This document shows positions 17,901 to 23,741 of a stretch of 64,000 bases of DNA, piece by piece (within the stretch, counting starts at the first letter, position 1; each line of letters opens with the position of its first letter). The translations under genes and the position numbers were made by a program. Origin of the DNA: Lutispora sp003527145 (GTDB taxonomy: Bacteria > Bacillota > Clostridia > Lutisporales > Lutisporaceae). The DNA is taken from contig JASBZB010000017.1 in NCBI GenBank assembly GCA_029983695.1, positions 1 through 64,000 on the forward strand. Direction: 5' to 3'. The notes beneath the pieces are model-generated. The model made no database searches, was not told the origin of the DNA, and saw only the letters and a program-made list of their open reading frames with translations.

Positions 17901-18175
17901 CCTTCGGTATTATCGGTCCTCTTGGTAAGCCTTTTATAGCCTTCGCTGGTCACAATACCCACGTCCGCATCCTTCAGGTATCCTCCCGTGATCAGCACCC
18001 TGCGCTGCACCGCATTTCTGTCCTTGTCATATATTTTAAATATGGTCACGCTATCCACCCAGAATTCCCCGGGATCAAAGGCATGGACCCTCAAGATCTC
18101 ATGGGGCAACAGATTGAATATCATTATAAAAGCTAGTATTATAGCTGCTTTGCTTTTTATTCTTCTAATGTGCAT
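11921..18175 (-). CDS. giant secreted IPT/TIG-repeat surface protein
   Basis: A 2084-residue exported protein. The signal peptide covers the first 32 residues (KAAIILAFIMIFNLL..). At least seven IPT/TIG immunoglobulin-like domains start near residues 658, 745, 980, 1083, 1225, 1435 and 1563, each with a pattern like PKLVKIVPAKGTAAGG..V.ITGTDF. An aspartate-rich EF-hand or dockerin-like calcium segment lies near residues 1115-1140 (DSNRDGTRDADEAF, DINGNGKWD). A fibronectin-III-like domain lies near 1770-1870. No SLH domain, LPXTG motif or C-terminal membrane anchor is visible, so attachment must be by another route. The ATG at 18175 follows GGAGTG. Probable adhesin or surface-scaffold protein. 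Confidence 0.9.
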   Translation of the reverse strand: MHIRRIKSKAAIILAFIMIFNLLPHEILRVHAFDPGEFWVDSVTIFKIYDKDRNAVQRRVLITGGYLKDADVGIVTSEGYKRLTKRTDNTEGLLQFDIDDNQLGNSLRIEGKEILLNEDEMPTLTGVNRRVEQGAGNLILQGTKLNNIMDKANIKAGYEHKGAYTPMDDTKFNNPSQVTIEKPTGALGLQNIIFEKSEQIPDVYFNAKNPSVKVNVNIKYTYKDQFRLYKNINVSNLRMYPNRGQKGDRVYFEADAGTLDSYDVFFLKETNGTDPYTNRNKGQNKTFQQNIEGKDILTVTVPDIIEGEYYVVLTNAVASNMDPMLEVTQEKVLDEKFTVINANIKSRIISINPKTGPDTGSKATISSQFTGTLNIPEFVPATDDKTYSFSDGDRELVVNYVYGTYKNDSSSKYEAVRKIRIIIGDKATFMKKAPGEPDSSFTKDLDIINIMTAQITDADTNPVKDVVIETETTITRLSDNSVVQTITERAVLTKGYTYIPSKVEPMVDSITPDKIQVIKTNDDNYKTTDSKRLMAIYGKNFMVHKYADSTGKDIVRYPIIELGPDIKLDPNDPVQKEILEMKVLNSYGEELDGSAGNEIGTRILFYLPADLGPISNIGKTFIKITNPIRNSMAPGLVGTKVDGVEFVLVEDNKNPIISGVNPDTVAVEGGVEVKVTGNNFMSGVRLFLDGEEIKNIKRAEDGKEITFTAPKGREGTTQIMVMNPEGGAATWHFNYVKTYTNPKIFDFAPKSGNTGTLVVVKGDNFIPPDPTDKTELKHKLIGTRILLGGIDINDYGLDSNKRIVLKPYEDPSGDPVIDIAAAGGLTSIKVAQYYHSVMFADADNNYYTITVDGAGRISLSDGVHNTYTLKLSGNQVKADKKDGSIYDLSSDKEGITISDGAAPILSLKMVTPYKTDAEGKIIGNRVKVVDKNTIYFTVPALPADGYYDLTVLNPDTKRDDKKGTSGFYYFAHPQSKPEIHKIVPGEGTTDGGYAIDIEGNDFMDIGIDKSKVFINGVQVPAADIQVSPNGKTITVKRVPKYPGDLFKEKGTNRYAVPVVVVNPDGGSVSREGGFTYLVPTSHPKLVKIVPAKGTAAGGEVVEITGTDFRFFEPYEDSNRDGTRDADEAFTDINGNGKWDSEANYDEWIQYADINHPKFEKYLDSPILPKVFFGDNLAKIVEFSRGYLKVITPEGDAGKAEVYVVNNDAGTSDKLNYTYEASNPKITRIFPKVGKMQGGDTTELLGSGFARTDMDIYNGSTDASGISLYDVKQMAAVRFGSLTNRYIDRELDNSGRIDYKRATVRFEINKMSFEYDASGSNTKLTMSKVVDDKIFKAVINGYDGTVKYIPLKLMETGSKEKFPGTGLVKVEVDDGRLLIDTGYSENVRYIDSTQIFVTVPTHHTIGNNIPVELINPDKGKAAIAFEYMNPYDYPVIASIEPINKVQKNGLVIDYDNNPSDDDEEYYTYVSVTGGVLLTIRGSNFKRTAKVYLDDKELQILDRSPNGDKLLVVIPPGDESQIGLKKPITVDNGDGGVTSTREPGDYYKMKAPYFVRYQKGLSGPKIDSVIPDKTSSRGQNIITIIGMDFRPGIKVFIGGVPAEVAELQGTERIRVRVPLGLIPGKASVMVQNADYGADEKKDAITIISSPEIQDILDEQGISLSPRVLDMTGGQNIILQGIEFQEGAQVIFGGEIKLKAEGESGIPGTNIKDEEVYVVGGTAGTVSKVENGTLIHVTTPAMPEGDISIIVINKDGGVSEEIKIQVIRPLPDKPSGVKAQAVDGDTVKLEWDGNAQMYQIFASFGEKNSSKELSEYSYIITVEPERYDKEKLRYYVRGLATDTWYRFRIYAVNDFGVSLQYGQSNSVKTPDTIRSEAKYNDEYINPAGRTDWTESTKDKFIYNIGEKSLKAGPQYYQIELRNKNVEASASRMIKIPVNLVRSYDKYYAVWDKDVSVKFDTKALRTGEIMNISDKEDAAAVLEIYSPKGQRYDDIALLLGSRNKPIKLIGIGFRLENKDKTRNIKQFTEPIEAAIVIDSKYADKENLELYYYNIPSNKLEKVNFTKKSGEAVINAKITNPGEYVIISR

Positions 18176-18270
18176 GCTGTTCACTCCTTAGTTTTAGTAT
18201 ATCTGCGGGGTCTAGGCCCTATATTTATATTTCGGCATTTTTAACCAAAATTCTTAGTGGAAATATTTTC

Positions 18271-18299
18271 ATTATATCATAGATGTCATAAGAATTTAA
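18271..18299 (-). promoter_or_regulatory. candidate promoter of the IPT/TIG gene
   Basis: On the minus strand a -10 TATAAT (18276-18271) lies 17 bases from a weak -35 TTAAAT (18299-18294), about 95 bases before the start codon. Confidence 0.45.
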
Positions 18300-18334
18300 T
18301 GCATCAAGAGGACCTATTTGATAAAATATAAATT

Positions 18335-18548
18335 AGGGTTCAGGGTGCAAAGCACAGATTTTCACGGAGGTTTATTTGCCGCTGATATGCTATAATAGCT
18401 ATAACAATTCCGCGAAGTGGTGATAATGATGGAAATAAAGAAAAGTCATAAATATGTTTTTAAAGCTGGCTTATTGGAATTGAGGCAGAAGGACGGGGAA
18501 CACGGATTTGCACGGATTCTCCCACGGATTTGCACTGAGGTGTGTCTA
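18335..18548. repeat. dispersed repeats flanking a possible gene fragment
   Basis: Repeat units stand at about 18335-18370 (AGGGTTCAGGGTGC, CAGATTTTCACGGAGG) and 18493-18545 (GGACGGGGAACACGGATTTG, CACGGATTCTCCCACGG). Between them an ATG frame at 18428 (EIKKSHKYVFKAGLLELRQK) runs straight into the second unit and looks truncated by it. The 512-base gap 18176-18687 otherwise holds only the minus-strand promoter above and the leader of the SGNH gene. Confidence 0.55.
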
Positions 18549-18687
18549 TTTTATTGCTTAAGCGAATATTTATATGCGTGAGTGGCCATTTGTATTGATT
18601 TTGCTAACAACTCTCAGCGAAATAGGCTTAGAAAAATCTTATGGGCGGCACATATACTTATTAGCAGGTCTGGAAAGGGGATATATA

Positions 18688-19746
18688 ATGAAACGATTCG
18701 GTCTTATCTATAAATTGATGATCATATATATATTGGCTAATTTGTTGGTCTTTGTGCCTATAAACAAATACATATACAACAATATCGGAAGCTTTTATAC
18801 TATTTTTCAGGATAACAGCAGATTATTCAAATATGACAGGATGCCGGATTTATCCATGAAGGGACATTGGATAAACAAGTATCTTGAAGGCAATAAAAAG
18901 AATATCATAATGATCGGCGACTCTACTGTGGAAGATTTCTACGTCAAATATGAAGACTCCATAGGAGGGCTTCTTGATAAAAAGCTATATGGCGAGGACG
19001 GCAGGCCCAATGTGTTCAATTTCGGCAGCAGCGGCACCAAGTCCGTATATGCCATGGAGCGCATAAAAAAGGCAGCGGCCTACAAGCCGGATTTGATCAT
19101 ATGGCAGATGGGTGCAGGCAGCTATACCGAGATAAATTGGGTATTCCCCCACTCTCCGGAAAGCTATGACCTGAGCCTGGGCGGCGGCCTGGCAGGCGCT
19201 TACAGGAACATATTGAAGATGAACAACGAAAATGCATATTTCATATCCCGTGAGCTCCGGGGAAACCTGGTGCCTCTCCACAGGTACAATGAATTCTATG
19301 CAGAGTATATCAAGGGCCTCAAGGCCAAGGCCGCAGGCACACCTCTTCCCTATCCCAATGACAGGCATATGAAGGTCCAGATAGGGGATGTAAAGATCAC
19401 GGAGAAATTCTACGGCATCCCCTTTGGCGAATCCACCAGGTATTTTGATGTCATAGGCCAGGTTTGCAAGCATGTCAATGAGGAGAATGTTCCTCTGATG
19501 ATCTATGTAGCCCCTATAAACCAAGGCATCCTGGCACAAAAGTATGAGCCGGGGTATTATGAGAAGCTGCTTGAGGTCATCAGGTCGCAGGCAGAGCCTT
19601 ACGGCGTGCCGGTGCTGGACCTCAATGACGCGGTGCCTGATGGGCTTTTCATTGACGGAGGCCATCTGAAGGAAAAAGGGGACAGCATCGTAGCAGATAA
19701 GCTGTATGATTTTGTCATAGAAAAGTTTCCGGAATTGAAGGAATAG
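18688..19746 (+). CDS. membrane-anchored SGNH/DltD-like protein
   Basis: A 352-residue protein with an N-terminal membrane anchor (residues 8-28) and an extracellular SGNH-hydrolase fold. The block-I motif is GDST at residues 77-80, and the C-terminal catalytic block is IDGGHLKEKG, with GSSG in between. In dlt and alginate-type systems such proteins act outside the membrane with an MBOAT partner to move or edit acyl groups on wall polymers. The ATG at 18688 is preferred over the upstream frame because GAAAGGGG stands eight bases before it. It is the first gene of the dlt-like operon, 16 bases before the MBOAT start. Confidence 0.85.
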   Translation: MKRFGLIYKLMIIYILANLLVFVPINKYIYNNIGSFYTIFQDNSRLFKYDRMPDLSMKGHWINKYLEGNKKNIIMIGDSTVEDFYVKYEDSIGGLLDKKLYGEDGRPNVFNFGSSGTKSVYAMERIKKAAAYKPDLIIWQMGAGSYTEINWVFPHSPESYDLSLGGGLAGAYRNILKMNNENAYFISRELRGNLVPLHRYNEFYAEYIKGLKAKAAGTPLPYPNDRHMKVQIGDVKITEKFYGIPFGESTRYFDVIGQVCKHVNEENVPLMIYVAPINQGILAQKYEPGYYEKLLEVIRSQAEPYGVPVLDLNDAVPDGLFIDGGHLKEKGDSIVADKLYDFVIEKFPELKE

Positions 19747-19762
19747 AGCAGGGGGATTGACA

Positions 19763-21025
19763 TTGATAGAGAGTATAAAATTATTGATCAGGTTTTTGCC
19801 TATACATTCCATAGTGCTTTTTACGGCGACGGGCCTTCTGCTTTACTACGGCAGCAAACGCGGCAAAGGAGATAAAGGCAAAAAAAACGTTTCCGCTGCT
19901 TCTGCGGCGCTCATCCTATGGGGATTTATTTTCGCTGCAGTGTACGGCCATCCGGTTTTTGCTTTGCTGACATTGGCTTTGACCATAGCCATATATGCAA
20001 TCGCCGGGATGCTGCTTAAGACAAAGGATAAAAAGCTGAAAAAGCTGCTCTTGTATTTGGGTATTTTAGTTTCACTGGGCACCCTGGCGTTATTCAAATA
20101 TCCGGTCCTGAAAAATGAGCTGCCTTCCTTCATGCAGGTAAAGGCTCTTGGAATTTCCTATTTTACTTTCAAATTTCTCCATGTTTTGATAGATGCCCAT
20201 AGGGGAAGGATAAAGGAGCTTGATCCATTGAGCTTCTTTGCTTTCATATTCTTCTTCCCCACCTTTTCCGCAGGCCCTATAGACCGCTACGGCCGCTTTA
20301 AAAAGAATTTATCTGAAGCATTAGGTACGCCTCTTGCCAAAGAGGATGTGGATGCAGGCATCACCCGCATCATCACCGGACTGTTCAAGAAGTTTATAAT
20401 AGCTGACAAGACGGGTTCTCTCATTGGGGCTTTGGCTCCCGATATTTTGAAAGCATCACGGCCCATCCTTTGGCTTGTGCTTTTCCTATATTCCATAAGG
20501 GTTTATTATGATTTTTCCGGGTATTCGGATATTGCAATAGGCTTGGGAAGGCTCTTCGGCTTCAAGGTGCAGGAGAATTTCAACAAGCCCTACTTGAAGC
20601 CCAATTTGGTTCTTTTCTGGCAGAACTGGCATATGACATTGACCTCCTGGCTGAGAGAATACTTGTTCATGCCTTTGGGCAAGCTTATGATGGGAAAGGT
20701 GGGCCCGGGCCACCCCTGGCTTATCAACACCGTCTGCCAATTGGTGACCATGGCTGCAGTAGGCATATGGCACGGGTCCACCATGAGCTTTTTGATATGG
20801 GGTCTCTACCAGGGTGCGGGACTTTCGATGTATAGGATATATTCGGATATGCTGAAAAAATACGGCTCAGAAAGATTGCTGGGGTGGATGTCAGAGTCCA
20901 AAGCCGTTTATTGGGCCGGTGCGGCCTTGACATTTTTGTTCATCAGCATAGGCTGGGCGTTCTTCATATATAGGTGGGATACATCGGTAAAGATTATTAT
21001 TAGGCTACTGGCCGCTGGCTTCTAA
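19763..21025 (+). CDS. MBOAT-family membrane acyltransferase (DltB-like)
   Basis: About 420 residues with roughly ten membrane segments. Typical MBOAT sequence is seen: FFPTFSAGPIDRYGRF, NWHMTLTSWLREYLFMPLG and the catalytic-histidine segment GIWHGSTMSFLIWGLYQG. DltB-type proteins pass an acyl group from a carrier protein across the membrane to a wall or exopolysaccharide acceptor. TTG at 19763 is chosen for its spacing to GGGGG. The last codons (RLLAAGF and stop) are encoded by sequence resembling the CTGGCCACTGGCTTCTGG repeat, so the native C-terminus may have been replaced. Confidence 0.88.
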   Translation: MIESIKLLIRFLPIHSIVLFTATGLLLYYGSKRGKGDKGKKNVSAASAALILWGFIFAAVYGHPVFALLTLALTIAIYAIAGMLLKTKDKKLKKLLLYLGILVSLGTLALFKYPVLKNELPSFMQVKALGISYFTFKFLHVLIDAHRGRIKELDPLSFFAFIFFFPTFSAGPIDRYGRFKKNLSEALGTPLAKEDVDAGITRIITGLFKKFIIADKTGSLIGALAPDILKASRPILWLVLFLYSIRVYYDFSGYSDIAIGLGRLFGFKVQENFNKPYLKPNLVLFWQNWHMTLTSWLREYLFMPLGKLMMGKVGPGHPWLINTVCQLVTMAAVGIWHGSTMSFLIWGLYQGAGLSMYRIYSDMLKKYGSERLLGWMSESKAVYWAGAALTFLFISIGWAFFIYRWDTSVKIIIRLLAAGF

Positions 21026-21110
21026 GCATAGAACTCAGGGTTCAGAGCTCAGAACTCAGGATTCTAGGGGATTCCTCATGGGTCCTGGGGAACGGGGAAC
21101 ACGGATTTTT
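21001..21110. repeat. dispersed repeat modules overlapping the MBOAT 3' end
   Basis: CTACTGGCCGCTGGCTTCTAA lies within the gene end, then AGAACTCAGGGTTCAGAGC, GGGGATTCCTCATGGGTC and GGGGAACACGGATTTT. The same modules, less the first, are repeated at 21245-21360 on the far side of the small gene. Confidence 0.75.
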
Positions 21111-21142
21111 CTATACATTTATTTTTAGATTGGAGAATCATC

Positions 21143-21244
21143 ATGAAAAATGAGTGGATAAAAGCTGCAATTTTGTTTATAATGCTATATGCGGTGCTGT
21201 CTTTCGGCAACTTTGGCACCGGATTTCAGTATGTGGGATTTTAG
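21143..21244 (+). CDS. 33-residue DltX-like membrane peptide
   Basis: MKNEWIKAAILFIMLYAVLS opens a single membrane helix, and the C-terminus reads FGNFGTGFQYVGF. This matches the design of DltX, a tiny membrane protein of dlt operons that ends in an aromatic FxYxxF motif and is needed for acyl transfer by DltB/DltD. A GGAG site lies eight bases before the ATG. It sits between the MBOAT and carrier-protein genes, where a DltX partner would be expected, but repeat blocks now flank it on both sides. Family assignment is by motif and context. Confidence 0.7.
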   Translation: MKNEWIKAAILFIMLYAVLSFGNFGTGFQYVGF

Positions 21245-21362
21245 AGCTCAGGGTTCAGAGCTCAGAGCTCAGGATTCTAGGGGATTCCTTATGGGTCCTG
21301 GGGGGACGGAAACCACTGAAAGACACTGAATTTTCCACGGATTTGCACGGAAGGGAAATTAT
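21245..21362. repeat. dispersed repeat modules 3' of the DltX-like gene
   Basis: AGAGCTCAGGGTTCAGAGC, GGGGATTCCTTATGGGTC, GGAAACCACTGAAAGACACT and CCACGGATTTGCACGG follow the stop codon directly. Confidence 0.75.
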
Positions 21363-21384
21363 ATTTGATTTTACTGCAGTAACC

Positions 21385-21545
21385 TAATTTAAACTGATGC
21401 CTGACTGATAGAAGAGTGCATCGTGAAGGGACTTAGGGTTTGTTAGAGAAGGTGCCCTGGGGCATTGGCAATCGTTATCAACCAGCACGACTAAGGTGAT
21501 ATGAACTGCAGATAAGGTCCAAGCACTCGCAATTAATTTTAGAAA
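21385..21545 (+). other. possible structured leader RNA before the carrier-protein gene
   Basis: About 160 bases without an ORF or repeat module, richer in G+C than other gaps here. Pairing possibilities include GATGC/GCATC (21391-21412), AGGG/CCCT with an adjacent TGCCC-TG-GGGCA hairpin (about 21450-21465), and TATCAACC with GGTGATA (about 21476-21502). No known riboswitch class was recognised. It ends at the ribosome-binding site of the next gene. Confidence 0.3.
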
Positions 21546-21556
21546 GGTTGAGCTTA

Positions 21557-21799
21557 ATGGATAAAAAAGAAGCTATAAAGGAATTTTTGTTGAAGAATAT
21601 TATTAAGGGCAAAAAGAGCTTGGGTTATGATGAGTCACTGATAAACAGCGGCCTTGTGGATTCCTTCGGAATCCTGGAGCTGGTGTTCTTCATGGAGAAC
21701 ACCTTCGGCACCAGAGTTGAGGATTACGAGATATTGGATGCAGAGGCTGATACAATAGATAAAATCGTTGCTTTGCTGGAAGAGAAGGCCAACGAGTAG
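21557..21799 (+). CDS. acyl carrier protein of the dlt-like operon (DltC-like)
   Basis: An 80-residue acidic carrier protein. The phosphopantetheine serine is in GLVDSFGILELVFFME, the usual DS(F/L) turn before helix 2. It should carry an activated acyl group made by the ligase encoded seven bases downstream and hand it to the MBOAT protein. The ATG at 21557 follows AAAGG; the frame extends three codons further up to a TTG that lies on that site. Confidence 0.9.
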   Translation: MDKKEAIKEFLLKNIIKGKKSLGYDESLINSGLVDSFGILELVFFMENTFGTRVEDYEILDAEADTIDKIVALLEEKANE

Positions 21800-21805
21800 C
21801 AAGGA

Positions 21806-23317
21806 GTGATTTTTATCAATATTTCAGATTTTATATTTGATAAAAACGTAGAAAATATGGATAAAAGGGCTCTGTTGTATGTGGACCGGCAAGGCAGAGA
21901 GGAAAGCTGGAGCTACAGGGAGCTTGATGTCATGTCAAATAAAGCGGCCAATCTGCTGCTTTCCCTCGGCGTAAAAAAGGGTGACAGGGTTTTTATATAT
22001 CTGGAGCGCTCCCCTGAAACCTACTTTTTTATTTTGGGCATTTTTAAGCTTGGAGCAATCTACTGCCCCCTCTTTCCTTCCTTCGGCCCCGATGCCGTAA
22101 AGGAAAGATTCGATGATTGCCAGGGTTCGCTGATCGTAGCTGAGTCCAAATTGGCAGAGAATCTGGGAGATTTGCCTCACATCCTGGTAGACAGAGAAGG
22201 CGGGTTCAGGAGCAGGCTTGCTGCCATGGAGCCGGATTTTCAAGCTGCACCGGTTTCCCATGAGGATTATGCGATAATTCATTATACATCGGGCACCACA
22301 GGAAAGCCCAAGGGAGCGGTCCACCGCCACGGCGCCATAGTCAGCCATTGGCAGACTTCAAAGGATATCGTAGGCTTGCGCCCCGGTCTCAAATGCTGGT
22401 TTACTGCTAATCCGGCCTGGGTCACCGGCACCTCTTACGGCATATTGGGCCCTCTCAGCACAGGTGCAGATATCCTGGTGTCTGAGCCCGGCTACAGGGT
22501 AAATCAAGTGTTGGGGCTTTTGGACAAATATGATATAGAGATCTGGTACACGGCTCCCACTTTGCTGAGAATGCTTATGCGGGAGGACCCGACCAAGGCA
22601 AAGGCATTCAAGCTCGAAAGCTTGAAGAAGATATTCAGCGCCGGTGAGGCATTAAATCCTGAGGTAAGGCGCTGGGCTGAGGAAAACCTGGGCTTGACCG
22701 TACATAATCAATGGTTTCAGACGGAAACAGGTTGCATAATCATCGGCTATGACGGCAGTTTCCCGAGAAAAGGCGATGATTCTATGGGCAAGGTGCTGGT
22801 GGATATAAAGGCGGAGATACTTGATGACAGCTTCAATCCTTTGCCTCCCGGAGGGAAGGGGCATTTGGCATTAATGCCTTCCTGGCCTTCAATGTTCTTG
22901 GATTATTGGGGGAACAGGGAAAAGTATTTGAGCAAATTTAAAAACGGCTGGTATATCACCGGAGACCTGGCTTATAGAGATGATGAGGGTTATTTCTACT
23001 ATATGAGCCGGGAGGATGATGTAATAAACACAGCAGGGCATCTGGTGACTCCCTTCGAAGTCGAAAGCATATTGATGACTCATCCTACTGTGGCAGAGGC
23101 TGCCGTAATAGGCATCCCCGATAAGCTGATGGGCCAAGCGGTGAAAGCGTTTGTGGTTTTGAAGGAAAATTGTGAGCCGACGCCTCAGCTCCAGATGGAG
23201 TACCGGGCTCTGGTGCGAAACAGAGTTTCACCCTTTGCATCACCTCAGGCTGTAGAATTTATAGATGCGCTGCCCAAGACGGAAAGCGGAAAGATTATAA
23301 GACGGCTGCTGTATTAG
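21806..23317 (+). CDS. AMP-forming acyl ligase, acetyl-CoA-synthetase-like
   Basis: About 500 residues of the ANL adenylating superfamily. The AMP-binding loop is YTSGTTGKPKGAVH. Further core motifs are WVTGTSYGILGPLSTGAD, WFQTETG, YITGDLAYRDDEG and the C-terminal lysine segment ALPKTESGKIIRR. The TETG and WVTGTSYG motifs are closer to acetyl-CoA synthetase than to D-alanine ligase DltA, so a small carboxylic acid is the likely substrate. The start is unclear: GTG at 21806 overlaps the AAGGAG site, an AUC codon at 21815 has ideal spacing, and the next ATG is at 21857. The stop is followed at once by repeat modules. Confidence 0.88.
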   Translation: MIFINISDFIFDKNVENMDKRALLYVDRQGREESWSYRELDVMSNKAANLLLSLGVKKGDRVFIYLERSPETYFFILGIFKLGAIYCPLFPSFGPDAVKERFDDCQGSLIVAESKLAENLGDLPHILVDREGGFRSRLAAMEPDFQAAPVSHEDYAIIHYTSGTTGKPKGAVHRHGAIVSHWQTSKDIVGLRPGLKCWFTANPAWVTGTSYGILGPLSTGADILVSEPGYRVNQVLGLLDKYDIEIWYTAPTLLRMLMREDPTKAKAFKLESLKKIFSAGEALNPEVRRWAEENLGLTVHNQWFQTETGCIIIGYDGSFPRKGDDSMGKVLVDIKAEILDDSFNPLPPGGKGHLALMPSWPSMFLDYWGNREKYLSKFKNGWYITGDLAYRDDEGYFYYMSREDDVINTAGHLVTPFEVESILMTHPTVAEAAVIGIPDKLMGQAVKAFVVLKENCEPTPQLQMEYRALVRNRVSPFASPQAVEFIDALPKTESGKIIRRLLY

Positions 23318-23319
23318 GA

Positions 23320-23372
23320 TTCAGAACTCAGGATTTTAGGGGATTCCTCTAGGGACGGGGGGACGGGAACCT
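23320..23372. repeat. dispersed repeat modules after the acyl ligase
   Basis: TTCAGAACTCAGGATTTTAG, GGGGATTCCTCTAGGG and GGGGGGACGGGAACC follow the stop codon. Confidence 0.7.
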
Positions 23373-23548
23373 TAAATGCATTTTCATTCATTTTTTTTCA
23401 TATATATGCGTATGCCGCAAATTTTGATTTATTATGTTTCAATATGCTCATTTCACAAAATTCAGTGGTTTTATAAGTATGATATTTGATTATTGTCAAA
23501 TAATATAAGCTAAATCTACATCATTTCTATATTTTCTTATAATGTCTA

Positions 23549-23577
23549 TTGCATATTAATGCTATATATAATATAAT
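23549..23577 (+). promoter_or_regulatory. sigma-A-type promoter of the small RNA or leader
   Basis: -35 TTGCAT (23549-23554), a 17-base spacer and a perfect -10 TATAAT (23572-23577). Confidence 0.7.
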
Positions 23578-23583
23578 AAAATT

Positions 23584-23670
23584 GTATTTAACCCCTGAAA
23601 GTCTCACATTGTTAGAGACACAATCGTTAACCCCACTCAGTATTGCACCCCAAAAGGGTGCCTTTTTTTT
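23584..23670 (+). ncRNA. candidate small RNA or attenuated leader, about 87 nt
   Basis: A compact unit with the promoter above, a predicted start near 23584, and a terminator at 23645-23670, with no ORF. Inside it are a GTCTC/GAGAC hairpin (23601-23619) and two copies of TTAACCCC (about 23588 and 23627). It could be an independent small RNA or a regulatory leader of the pseudokinase gene that starts 72 bases further on. No known family was recognised. Confidence 0.45.
23645..23670 (+). terminator. intrinsic terminator
   Basis: GCACCC-CAAAA-GGGTGC is followed by CC and eight T residues. Confidence 0.85.
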
Positions 23671-23741
23671 ATGCAAATTATGGAGTATTGTGGAGGAAAA
23701 TTTTGCTTCATGTAGAATAATATAGTTTGGAGGTGAATAAG

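Noticed and set aside
21385..21545. Cyclic-di-GMP or other known riboswitch
   Set aside because: The expected conserved cores could not be found; it is listed only as an unexplained structured stretch.
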